DNA from: Bacteroidota bacterium
GTDB lineage: Bacteria; Bacteroidota; Rhodothermia; Rhodothermales; UBA10348
Reading direction: 5' to 3'
NCBI GenBank assembly: GCA_004356265.1
Contig: SMXK01000119.1
Span: 1 to 7,502, forward strand
DNA: 7,502 bases
Of this stretch, positions 1 to 7,121 are shown piece by piece. A model generated the notes under the pieces. That model was not told the origin of the DNA. It saw only the letters and a program-made list of their open reading frames with translations, and searched no databases. Position 1 is the first letter of the stretch; the number at the start of each line of letters is the position of its first letter. A program made the translations under genes and the position numbers.

Positions 1-2
1 AG

Positions 3-974
3 CTGAATTATTTACGTGGGATTCTCAACAGACTCAAAGCGTCCAGGAAACTAACGCTGGCGGTGGATCAGATTAATGAAGTGGGGGGTGGTGTTTCGCT
101 CAACCTTCTCAGTCAGGATCAGGCCAAAGCGCTCACGAACCGGCTCCGGAGGCGATATGGAGCAGCAAACGATGTTTTTATCAAGACGTATGTGGCTGCG
201 CGATATGGTTCTTATACGGCTGAAAAAGCCGTCGCGGGGATGCGGGCAGATGGAATTAACAAGATCATTCTTGTGCCCATGTTTCCTTCTTATGCGGCGA
301 CCCTGAGTGATTTTAGTTCTGAAGCGTGGTCGGCCTTCAGACCAGGCGGAGCCGTCGCAAATATGGACCGGATCTGGGTTACCGGGGCGCTCTCAAACAC
401 AGGTTTCGTGCAGGCCGTCCATGATAGAATAGACTATGCATTGCAACGATTTCCTCTAAATATGAAGGATCGGATTCATGTCGTTTTTGTGGCTCGCTGG
501 TCGGGGTCAAACTCATGGCGCAAGGCGTCCGGAATTCCGCCTTCGGAAGTCGTATCTATAGTGAATCGGATAACAACTGACTGGCAACACGATTTCGAAT
601 ATTCGATAGGACGGATGAATTCCGGTCTGGGTCGGCGTCTTGACCCGAATTCAGTTCGATCAGTTCTCAGGAATATCAGGGAGGCTAAAAAGCGCGCTGT
701 TCTGGTTGTGCCGATTGATCATTCTTCCGATCAGATTGATAGTGCGTACCGGTTGGACGTTGTGCTCCGCAAGATTGCTACCGAAGAAGGCATCTCACAT
801 TTTAAGGTAGCGTCACCGGTTAATTGCCATCCGAATTTCATTCAGGCTCTTACTGAAAAAATCAGCGCCCGGATTGAATTCGAAGGGCTCAAGTCCCAGC
901 ATGCTGATCGCGCGGCAATGCAAAGTGAGAACGGAGTAACACCTGCAAGTCATCACGACGAAAAATATGTCTGA
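3..974 (+). CDS. Ferrochelatase-family protein lacking canonical catalytic residues (5'-partial)
   Basis: The reading frame is open from the first complete codon (position 3) with no stop, so the real start lies outside the window; the GTG at 63 is internal. Residues 1-20 already fit the family region before the GGxSPL loop. The HemH fold can be followed throughout. There is a degenerate GGG-VSL loop near residue 28. Next comes VAARYGSYTAEKAV, matching the family AMRYGxPSxxxAL, then ILVPMFPSYAAT, matching the LPLYPQYSAT strand. Later come a VVPIDHSSDQIDSAYRLD segment and a SPVNCHPNFIQALTEKI terminus. Classical ferrochelatases insert Fe(II) into proto- or coproporphyrin using an invariant His in S-A-H-S/G-L-P and a Glu in the SDHxE segment. 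Here the His position is Arg165 (codon 495-497, context FVARWSG) and the Glu position is Asp246 (738-740). The W-Q-S...P-W-L-G-P segment is also lost. A polar tail of about 28 residues follows the family end. Family membership is fairly sure; ferrochelatase activity is doubtful. It could be a structural paralogue or a divergent chelatase. Confidence 0.8.
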   Translation: MNYLRGILNRLKASRKLTLAVDQINEVGGGVSLNLLSQDQAKALTNRLRRRYGAANDVFIKTYVAARYGSYTAEKAVAGMRADGINKIILVPMFPSYAATLSDFSSEAWSAFRPGGAVANMDRIWVTGALSNTGFVQAVHDRIDYALQRFPLNMKDRIHVVFVARWSGSNSWRKASGIPPSEVVSIVNRITTDWQHDFEYSIGRMNSGLGRRLDPNSVRSVLRNIREAKKRAVLVVPIDHSSDQIDSAYRLDVVLRKIATEEGISHFKVASPVNCHPNFIQALTEKISARIEFEGLKSQHADRAAMQSENGVTPASHHDEKYV

Positions 975-1654
975 AGCTCCGAGAGGGTAGCAGAAGACGT
1001 CTTTTCATTCTTCACGATATGGCCCTCGTCGAGTACAGTTATTCGCGAGCACACTTCGGTAACATGGCCCAGATCGTGACTCGAAATGATCATCGTTGTG
1101 CCGGACTCGCGTGCCAGCGTTAGCAAACACCGCTTTAATCTGATTTGCGACGGTGGATCGAGACTGGCGAATGGCTCATCCAGAATCAGAAGGCCCGGAC
1201 GAATAAACATTGCGGCTACGATACCAACTTTTTTACTATTTCCAGATGATAATTCCCGAATTAGTTTGTTACCGTCATCGCCGGTACGCGGAGGTAAAAA
1301 TGACGCAAAGGATTCCAGCGCCCTTTCGGTAGTTCCATTCTGAAATCCATATATGGATCCGGTAAACTGTAAATATTCGGATATAGTCAAGAATCCCATC
1401 AGGAACGATTCATCCAGATAAGAACCGGTTCGGACTTTCCAATCCACTGATTTAGAAACAGGCTGACCATCCAGAGTGATTTCTCCGTAATCCGGCTGAA
1501 GTAAATCCAAAACGAGCCTTAGAAACGTTGTTTTTCCGGCGCCGTTGCTCCCCACGAGCCCGACGATTTCGCCCTCATCAAGAGTCCACTTCGGCACGTT
1601 CAGCGCAGTAGTTTTGCCGTATCGTTTGAGTATGTCGGTTAGCTCAACGCGCAT
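953..1654 (-). CDS. ABC transporter ATP-binding protein (partner of DUF5687 permease)
   Basis: This 233-residue single-domain ABC ATPase is predicted to sit on the cytoplasmic face of the membrane and power the permease encoded just upstream. Visible motifs are Walker A GSNGAGKTT (35-43, Lys41), an ABC signature reading LSSGN (135-139) instead of LSGGQ, Walker B LLILDE (155-160, catalytic Glu160), D-loop SLDP (164-167) and switch His193 in SSHD. The Q-loop Gln is not obvious: the segment reads SYLDESFLMGF (78-88), with acidic residues there, as in many ABC-2-type ATPases with YLPE. Length is normal for a stand-alone ATPase of the CcmA/GldA-like group. Its ATG overlaps the permease stop by 11 bases, pointing to translational coupling. 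Its last 22 bases overlap the convergent ferrochelatase-like gene. The substrate cannot be read from the sequence. Confidence 0.92.
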   Translation of the reverse strand: MRVELTDILKRYGKTTALNVPKWTLDEGEIVGLVGSNGAGKTTFLRLVLDLLQPDYGEITLDGQPVSKSVDWKVRTGSYLDESFLMGFLTISEYLQFTGSIYGFQNGTTERALESFASFLPPRTGDDGNKLIRELSSGNSKKVGIVAAMFIRPGLLILDEPFASLDPPSQIRLKRCLLTLARESGTTMIISSHDLGHVTEVCSRITVLDEGHIVKNEKTSSATLSELQTYFSS

Positions 1655-3155
1655 GTTTTCTGAAACCCTCCGCCATGATGTATTTGCGCCTTGTCAGGGC
1701 ATTCGCAAAGTAATTCGTCCACATGTCGGTAGCGAGCAAACTCACCAATCCGATAGATGAGAGAAAAACCAAGCCCACTATCAAATTATCCTGCACGGCT
1801 ATCATAAAGAGTGTGGGGGGAAGCGCCGTTGGAATGAACCAGAGCCAATGTTTTGCAGAAAAGCCTTCGTAATTAAAAAAGCTGCCACTCTGCGAGATGT
1901 CCACGGGGCTCAAATTCCTCGATGCCAGTTCCATGACTAAGATCGTCGTAATGCCGGCGTTGTAAAACAGGAACGCAAAATGTACAACCAGCAGCTCCGG
2001 CTTGAACCATAAAAACAAAGGCAGCGAGATCACAAAAAGCACAAGGCAGGAAAGCTGCAGCAGTAGCAATTTAGCGTGAACAACCTGTTTAAATGTGATG
2101 TTTCGCGCCAGAATTCCGTCGAAGTGTCTGCTGTCCCAGCTGAACATCAGTTGGCCGTAGTTCAGAGCAAGACCACCGGAGGCGAATAGTCCGATCAGTC
2201 CGTCGAAAATAGCACCGCCGTAAACGCGTTCCGAGGCCATCATCACAACGAGATACATGGTCGAGAACATCAACGACAAGAATAAATAATGTCGTGGGCG
2301 TCGATTTCGCCACATGAGTAGAATTTCAAGGTGCAATAATTGACCAGTAATACCATACCGGGCGGGCACTCTGAATTTCGTGCGCTTTGTAGTGGCGCCT
2401 GAAGAAGATGCCAACGGTTTTCGAAGCGTACGCATGAGCATAATGGATGACCACGCAGCCAGTATGAAAAAAACCCCGCATATTAATCCGAACGAGAGCG
2501 CGCCTTCCGAAAGAATCTGAGCGAACATGTATGCAGAAATCGTAGACGTAAGTCCTTGGCCGGAGGTCTCGTCCACGATAGCTACAACGACCAGCAGCGC
2601 CATCAGAGGGTAAAACCATGCTGCCCGTCTTGCCAGCAGGCTACGCAGAACCAGGTTGCCATAATGAGACGCGCCCATCAACAACAAAATGGAAGCAAGC
2701 CACAGGGAACTCGAAATTACCGTATGCTCGGGTCTGACGAATCGCATCCAAAACGGAATAAAAAAGAGAAGTGGGTAGATGTTGTGGATTGTCAACAGAC
2801 TCGAGGCCTGGAAAAAGGCAACGAGATGTCGCTTCTTGATCGGGAGATGCAAGTAGGGAGACAATATCATTCGTGGTGTTTTCTGGAACAGAAACCGAAT
2901 GAAAAAGAGGGACAAAAACCCGGCCAGAAGAAATTTATTTACAACCAGAACAGGCTCTTCACTCGGGAATAGAATTATAGAAAACCGATCGAAGAAGAAG
3001 CCCAGGACGAACAGGGTGAATGTTGCGTACGCCACCATAACGCCAAGAACGATCCACATGAAAAGGTTGTGGCCTGATCGTGTAGAGCGTCTCATCGTCC
3101 TCCACTGATTCCGAATCAGGAGTCGGTACGTGTCGAGTCCCCGGATCGAATTCAT
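1644..3155 (-). CDS. DUF5687-family ABC transporter permease
   Basis: This is a 503-residue polytopic membrane protein with about 11-12 hydrophobic segments, roughly at 31-55, 74-90, 118-137, 148-170, 178-194, 220-241, 288-306, 315-337, 358-383, 386-408, 437-457 and 459-476. The N-terminus is short and positively charged, and a basic loop lies near 243-290. Stretches I recognise from the Bacteroidetes DUF5687 family are YLHLPIKKRHLV (101-112), LNYGQLMFSWDSRHFDGIL (331-349) and NYEGFSAKHWLWFIPTALPP (428-447). That family pairs with a separate ATPase, which is the next gene here, overlapping by 11 bases. The ATG at 3155 is preceded directly by an in-frame TAA (3156-3158), so the start is well limited; no Shine-Dalgarno is evident. 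RNase R ends 67 bases upstream. Export or lipid/envelope roles are guesses; the transported molecule is unknown. Confidence 0.85.
   Translation of the reverse strand: MNSIRGLDTYRLLIRNQWRTMRRSTRSGHNLFMWIVLGVMVAYATFTLFVLGFFFDRFSIILFPSEEPVLVVNKFLLAGFLSLFFIRFLFQKTPRMILSPYLHLPIKKRHLVAFFQASSLLTIHNIYPLLFFIPFWMRFVRPEHTVISSSLWLASILLLMGASHYGNLVLRSLLARRAAWFYPLMALLVVVAIVDETSGQGLTSTISAYMFAQILSEGALSFGLICGVFFILAAWSSIMLMRTLRKPLASSSGATTKRTKFRVPARYGITGQLLHLEILLMWRNRRPRHYLFLSLMFSTMYLVVMMASERVYGGAIFDGLIGLFASGGLALNYGQLMFSWDSRHFDGILARNITFKQVVHAKLLLLQLSCLVLFVISLPLFLWFKPELLVVHFAFLFYNAGITTILVMELASRNLSPVDISQSGSFFNYEGFSAKHWLWFIPTALPPTLFMIAVQDNLIVGLVFLSSIGLVSLLATDMWTNYFANALTRRKYIMAEGFRKHAR
1655..1671 (-). promoter_or_regulatory. 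Ribosome binding site for the ABC ATPase inside the permease gene
   Basis: On the minus strand GGAGGG (1671-1666) lies 11 bases before the ATPase ATG (1654-1652), within the last codons of the permease. It is the strongest Shine-Dalgarno-like match in front of any long gene here, though the spacer is a little long. Together with the 11-base overlap it supports the ATG at 1654 and coupled translation of the transporter pair. Confidence 0.4.
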
Positions 3156-3222
3156 TTACGAGGTTTGGGTAAAAAAAGAGAACAGTTCATCCGGGTCATA
3201 TTCGGCAAAAAACTTCAAATCT
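3156..3222 (-). other. Spacer between RNase R and the permease, no clear terminator
   Basis: These 67 bases separate the RNase R stop from the permease start. Read on the minus strand they contain two T-runs, but no convincing GC-rich stem sits in front of either, so I see no intrinsic terminator. Read-through from RNase R into the transporter genes is therefore plausible. One frame is open across the spacer, but it ends directly at the permease ATG and mostly overlaps RNase R in another frame, so I do not call a gene. Confidence 0.4.
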
Positions 3223-5385
3223 TTAACGTTTTGATCGTTTCCTGGCCTTTTTTCGTCTTGGCCGGGATGTTTTAAGTCCATCAAAAATGAGGTTAATGTC
3301 TCTCGTTTCTGTGTTTGCGGCAGCGAGTATAACCCGCACCTGGTTGCCAAGTACATAACGTCGTCCCGAGCGAGATCCGACGAGTGCATAAGCACCTTCA
3401 TCGTATTGATAAAAGTCGTCGTCCATATCTCTAACGTGTACAAGTCCTTCCACAAGCAGGTCGGTTATTTGTACAAATACTCCGAATCGGGCAACCCCGA
3501 CGACCACACCAGAGAATAATTCTCCCAGATGCCCGGCCGCGTATTCTACCTGTTTCAATTTAATGGAAGCTCTTTCGGCTTCGACGGCAACACGCTCTCG
3601 TTCTGAAAGGTGATCACACTGAGCTTGTAATTCTGACGCTTTGGGTCCCTTGATTTTCGCCAACTTACCCTTCAATAATCGATGCACGATCAGGTCAGGG
3701 TACCGTCGTATGGGACTGGTAAAATGCGTGTAAAATTTCTCGGAGAGGCCGTAATGTCCTTTAAGTTCAACTCCGTACCGTGCTTTTGACATCGAGCGCA
3801 GCGCTGCAACTTCAATAATTGGTCCTACCGGGCTTCCTGATACGGCATTCAACAAGGCATTCAAGTCTGCCGCTGAGACCATTCCATCCTGATTAGGAAG
3901 GTTGAATCCAAACGGCCGAACATACGCAGCCAACTGCCTGATTTTTTCCCGATCCGGCGGTTCGTGAATCCTGGAAATGAAGGGCGCTGCCGGAGCACCA
4001 GGCGAATCTTCGCTCATGTATCGAGCGACCGTTCGGTTCGCAAGCAGCATGAACTCTTCGATCAATTTGTGGGCATCATATCGTACCCGCGGCACGATGT
4101 CGATGGGATGGCCGGCTTCATCCAGCACCACCTTGACCTCAACCGAGTTGAAATTGATGGCACCCCGCTCAAGTCGATCCTGACTCATTTTTTTAGCCAG
4201 CCGATTGGCTACCGTCAACACTCGTTTTAACACGTGCGTCGACGCATCATCAGAAATAATGTCTTGAGCGTCCTGATAGGTAAGACGATGTTTTGAGTGA
4301 ATCAGGGTCTCGCAGATTCGGAACGATTGAACGGTGGTATCAGGCGCGAGCCGCATAATGCACGAGAAGGCGAGGCGATCTTCGTTCGGGCGAAGCGAAC
4401 AGAGGTCTTCCGACAATTCCTCCGGCAACATTGGAATTACGCGGTCGACCAGATATACACTCGTCCCGCGGGCAAATGCTTCTCGGTCGATTTCACCTCC
4501 CGGCGGTACAAAATGGCTCACGTCCGCAATGTGAACACCCACTTCAATGTCTCCGCCGTCCAGCTCGGTAATATGCAGAGCGTCGTCAAAATCTTTCGCA
4601 TCCGCCGGGTCGATGGAAAAAATTACCAGCTTGCGCAGATCTTCCCGCTCTTCAGTCTGCAACAATGCCTCTTTTCCCGACATGATCTCCGCGTCCACGC
4701 CGTCTGGAAAATCGGACCGAACGCCACTGCTCAGAGCAACGGCGAGTATTTGCACGGCCGGATCCGAGGAGGGTCCCAGAACTTTCAGAATCGTGCCTTG
4801 AATAGCTCCCCTCTTGTCTTCAAAGGAATCAATTGAGACGACAACCTTGTCTCCGTCTTGAGCGCCGGACGATCCATCATCCGAAACATAGATATCGTGC
4901 TGCAGCCTGAGGTCATCAGGGATAACAATTCCGAATGATCCTTGTTTATGAAGCGTCCCAACGGCTTCCTTGCGAGTGCGCTCCAGTACAGTAATGATTT
5001 CTGCCGAAGGTCTGTCGTCTCCGGCTCTGATCGCGAGACGGGTGACCAGTACCCGATCTCCGTCCAGAGCATTGTTCATGCGCCGGGCGCGCACAAACAG
5101 GTCTTCTTCTTCGCCCTCTACAGTCACAAACCCGAATCCGTCGCGATGTACACGCAGGGTGCCTTCCAGGTGCCCTTCCCTCTGGCGAAATGTAATTCTT
5201 CCTCCTTTTTCGCGACCCACGCGGCCTTCCAGAATCAACGATTGAATAACACTCTGAAAAATTCTGAAGGACTCGTTGCCTGTGATGTTCAGTTTTTTCG
5301 AGATCTCCTTAGGCCGATAGGCCCGTTGACCATGATTCCTCAAAAAACGGAGGATCTGCTCTTCCAGATGATGATAAGTATTCAC
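3223..5385 (-). CDS. rnr: Ribonuclease R (RNB/S1-domain 3'-5' exoribonuclease)
   Basis: Processive 3'-5' exoribonuclease of the RNase II/R family that degrades structured RNA in the cytoplasm. The product is 720 residues from GTG 5385. In that numbering it has a winged-helix region (about 8-66) and a first cold-shock domain with GFGFVTVEGEEEDLFV (83-98). A second cold-shock domain follows, with GSFGIVIPDD (149-158). The RNB catalytic core starts at about 250 with the Mg-binding Asp cluster DPADAKDFDDA (Asp259, 265, 267, 268). It continues to HYGLSEKFYTHFTSPIRRYP (544-563). A C-terminal S1 domain (about 621-702) is followed by a Lys/Arg-rich tail typical of RNase R. The start is uncertain. The frame is open to a TTG at 5463, which would overlap the upstream SDR gene by 59 bases. 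TTG 5403 lies one base past the SDR stop, and GTG 5385 leaves 19 bases. I prefer 5385 because the extra residues lie over SDR coding sequence and precede the first conserved helix; none of the three has a strong ribosome binding site. Confidence 0.95.
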   Translation of the reverse strand: MNTYHHLEEQILRFLRNHGQRAYRPKEISKKLNITGNESFRIFQSVIQSLILEGRVGREKGGRITFRQREGHLEGTLRVHRDGFGFVTVEGEEEDLFVRARRMNNALDGDRVLVTRLAIRAGDDRPSAEIITVLERTRKEAVGTLHKQGSFGIVIPDDLRLQHDIYVSDDGSSGAQDGDKVVVSIDSFEDKRGAIQGTILKVLGPSSDPAVQILAVALSSGVRSDFPDGVDAEIMSGKEALLQTEEREDLRKLVIFSIDPADAKDFDDALHITELDGGDIEVGVHIADVSHFVPPGGEIDREAFARGTSVYLVDRVIPMLPEELSEDLCSLRPNEDRLAFSCIMRLAPDTTVQSFRICETLIHSKHRLTYQDAQDIISDDASTHVLKRVLTVANRLAKKMSQDRLERGAINFNSVEVKVVLDEAGHPIDIVPRVRYDAHKLIEEFMLLANRTVARYMSEDSPGAPAAPFISRIHEPPDREKIRQLAAYVRPFGFNLPNQDGMVSAADLNALLNAVSGSPVGPIIEVAALRSMSKARYGVELKGHYGLSEKFYTHFTSPIRRYPDLIVHRLLKGKLAKIKGPKASELQAQCDHLSERERVAVEAERASIKLKQVEYAAGHLGELFSGVVVGVARFGVFVQITDLLVEGLVHVRDMDDDFYQYDEGAYALVGSRSGRRYVLGNQVRVILAAANTETRDINLIFDGLKTSRPRRKKARKRSKR

Positions 5386-5404
5386 AAGTGGATCTGATTC
5401 CAAA

Positions 5405-6436
5405 TCAGCTTCGGTGGGACTCTTCGGGCAATCTTTCTCTAGAAATACGGCTGGCGATATCAACCAGATAATCTTTCAATCCGGATTCTATGCTGCGATG
5501 GGAGTAGCCCAGTTCCCGGACAGCTTTTTCAGAGGTAGACACGTAGGTTGTTCCAGCGTTCAGCCGAAGAGATTCGGAAGAGTAATAAGATGGAATTGGT
5601 AATACATCACCGCTGAGAGCTACGACAGAGGCGAAGAATCGAATTATGGCTGGCGGCAAATGGATGGGCGCGCGTCTTCGACGACTCATATTGGCGGCAA
5701 CATCAAACACATCAATAATCGAATGTGTAGGTCCTCCCAATATGTAAGATTCTCCAACGGTTCCTTTTTCCATGGCGAGAATATGACCACGGACTACATC
5801 TTTAACGTGGGCCCATGAATGTGATGTGCCCGATGGCAAAAACGGCAATCGGCCACGCAACAGAGAAGTGAAGGAATCAGCCAGTGGACTATGGTCGCCA
5901 GGGCCATAAACGAGAGAAGGCATCACAATAACGAGTGGTAGTCCATTAAATATAAACGACCGGGCGACGTTGTAATGGGCCTCCCACTTACTCTTTTCGT
6001 AATCAGACAGGTACAGGCCTTCATTGTAATACGTCTCATCGGCAAGCACACCCGATGTGTTCGAGTTTATCCAGGTCGTACTGGTGTAGACGCCCTTTGA
6101 AATTTGCAATTCGCTCATGAGTGACAACACGTTATGCGTACCACGTACATTTGTGTCGATCATGGACGCGCCGTTTTTTGGACCGATTGATGTATCGGCG
6201 GCGATATGAAAAATACCGTTGCATTGATCCATGGCCTCAACCATGGAGGATTTATCGGTTACGTCTCCTCTGAATATGATGGCTCCTGCGTTTCGCAGAT
6301 CCAGAGCCTTGTGCGGGGTTCTCGCCAGGACGTGTACGGAGTGGCCCGCGCTGAGCAAAGACTTTACGACCCGACCTCCGATAAATCCGGTCCCGCCAGT
6401 CACAAAATATTTCATTTTCTGCATCGAAGGTGGCAT
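5405..6436 (-). CDS. NAD(P)-dependent epimerase/dehydratase-family protein (dihydroflavonol-reductase-like extended SDR)
   Basis: A 343-residue extended short-chain dehydrogenase/reductase, soluble and cytoplasmic. It has the N-terminal Rossmann motif GGTGFIG (14-20) and an Arg (39) after the second strand (VLARTP) that would suit NADP(H). Further motifs are GDVTD (57-61), HIAADTS (77-83), the Ser/Thr catalytic strand YTSTTW (117-122) and the catalytic Tyr146-xxx-Lys150 in DYEKSKWEA. VMPSLVYGPGDHSPL (171-185) follows. Overall it resembles dihydroflavonol-4-reductase-like and hopanoid-associated HpnA-like sugar/sterol reductases, but the substrate cannot be told. The chosen ATG (6436) forms a TAATG with the stop of the repressor gene, sharing one base and suggesting coupled translation. 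Met5 (6424) or Met8 (6415), just before the first strand, are alternatives. Its 3' end abuts or overlaps the RNase R start. Confidence 0.9.
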   Translation of the reverse strand: MPPSMQKMKYFVTGGTGFIGGRVVKSLLSAGHSVHVLARTPHKALDLRNAGAIIFRGDVTDKSSMVEAMDQCNGIFHIAADTSIGPKNGASMIDTNVRGTHNVLSLMSELQISKGVYTSTTWINSNTSGVLADETYYNEGLYLSDYEKSKWEAHYNVARSFIFNGLPLVIVMPSLVYGPGDHSPLADSFTSLLRGRLPFLPSGTSHSWAHVKDVVRGHILAMEKGTVGESYILGGPTHSIIDVFDVAANMSRRRRAPIHLPPAIIRFFASVVALSGDVLPIPSYYSSESLRLNAGTTYVSTSEKAVRELGYSHRSIESGLKDYLVDIASRISRERLPEESHRS

Positions 6437-7104
6437 TATTTAATTGCCGGTGGTGAGATGAGTTCGCCGAATATTTTTCCGGCTGTCTCTTTCGTAATCG
6501 ACACCTGCTGATCCACGATTTGTACCAGCAATTCGGTCTCATCGGTCGAATCACCGAGCAATCGAACCTCAGAACCGGGAAGTAGAGCGTGGTCTTCCAG
6601 CTGGTGTAGCAGCATCGGATCTTCGTCGGGTACCCGCAAAATTCGTATCAACGCACCTTTATCAAATGTGCTGATAGGTGCGCCGCCGAGGTCAGAAATT
6701 GTACCATCCCGGGCGGGAATCGGATCGCCGTGAGGGTCTACAGTCGGGAAGCCCAACATTTCGTCCAGTTTTGCTTCGAACTCTTCTGAAATATGATGCT
6801 CAAGCCGTTCTGCCTCGTCGTGCATTTGCTCCCAATCATACCCCATGATCTCTCGAAGATACGTTTCCAGAAGCCGATGATGACGGATGATTTCGAGTGC
6901 TATTTTTTCACCCGCTGACGTAAGGCTAACTCCTCGATACGATTCGTGGACTAAAAAGCCATTCTGAGCCAGCTTCTTAACCATATTTGTAACCGACGCC
7001 GACGATACATCAAGAGTACGCGCGAGATCGGTTGTCGAAACCGGGGCGCCATCGTGTAGCTTGTAAATAGCCTTCAGGTAGTCTTCTACGGCCTGGCTGA
7101 GCAT
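6436..7104 (-). CDS. DtxR/MntR-family metal-dependent transcriptional repressor
   Basis: A 222-residue cytoplasmic DNA-binding protein of the iron/manganese-dependent DtxR family. Residues 1-62 form the winged helix, with the recognition region DVSSASVTNMVKKLAQNGF at 32-50. Residues 63-130 form the dimerisation/metal domain, including RHHRLLETYLREIMG and MHDEAERLEHHISEEFE. The C-terminal part (about 145-215) looks like the SH3/FeoA-like domain. By alignment from memory, the primary metal ligands are Asp8, Glu99, Glu102 and His103, with His76, Glu80 and His95 also present. Asp8 and Glu99 match the Mn-type MntR set rather than Met10/Cys102 of DtxR, and the protein has no cysteine. It is, however, full-length like DtxR. 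It is the first long gene of the minus-strand block and may repress it, the divergent peptidase gene, or metal transporters elsewhere. The ATG at 7104 suits the family N-terminus (SQAVEDYLKAIYKL); no Shine-Dalgarno is visible. Confidence 0.93.
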   Translation of the reverse strand: MLSQAVEDYLKAIYKLHDGAPVSTTDLARTLDVSSASVTNMVKKLAQNGFLVHESYRGVSLTSAGEKIALEIIRHHRLLETYLREIMGYDWEQMHDEAERLEHHISEEFEAKLDEMLGFPTVDPHGDPIPARDGTISDLGGAPISTFDKGALIRILRVPDEDPMLLHQLEDHALLPGSEVRLLGDSTDETELLVQIVDQQVSITKETAGKIFGELISPPAIK

Positions 7105-7121
7105 GCTGGTGGGTTTCGGTG

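Noticed and set aside
993..1002. Ten-base palindrome aagacgtctt followed by Ts near the convergent junction
   Set aside because: It has no loop and too little stem to form a terminator, and it lies within the ATPase coding region.
2556..2972. 138-codon plus-strand ORF antisense to the permease
   Set aside because: Gln/Lys/Arg-rich product is what the reverse complement of a hydrophobic membrane protein gives; no start signal.
3183..3222. T-runs on the minus strand after RNase R as a possible intrinsic terminator
   Set aside because: The only inverted repeat found before them is a 3-base CCG/CGG match, too weak for a terminator stem.
3156..3455. 99-codon minus-strand ORF ending at the permease start
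   Set aside because: Most of it lies under the RNase R S1 domain in another frame; only about 22 codons are outside, with no family resemblance. The immediate TAA-ATG junction with the permease is explained by chance.
4297..4836. 179-codon plus-strand ORF antisense to RNase R
   Set aside because: Product has no recognisable domain, and the opposite strand encodes the conserved RNB core; it is a shadow frame.
4942..5397. 151-codon plus-strand ORF antisense to the RNase R N-terminal region
   Set aside because: No recognisable motif, and the sense strand encodes the clear cold-shock domains.
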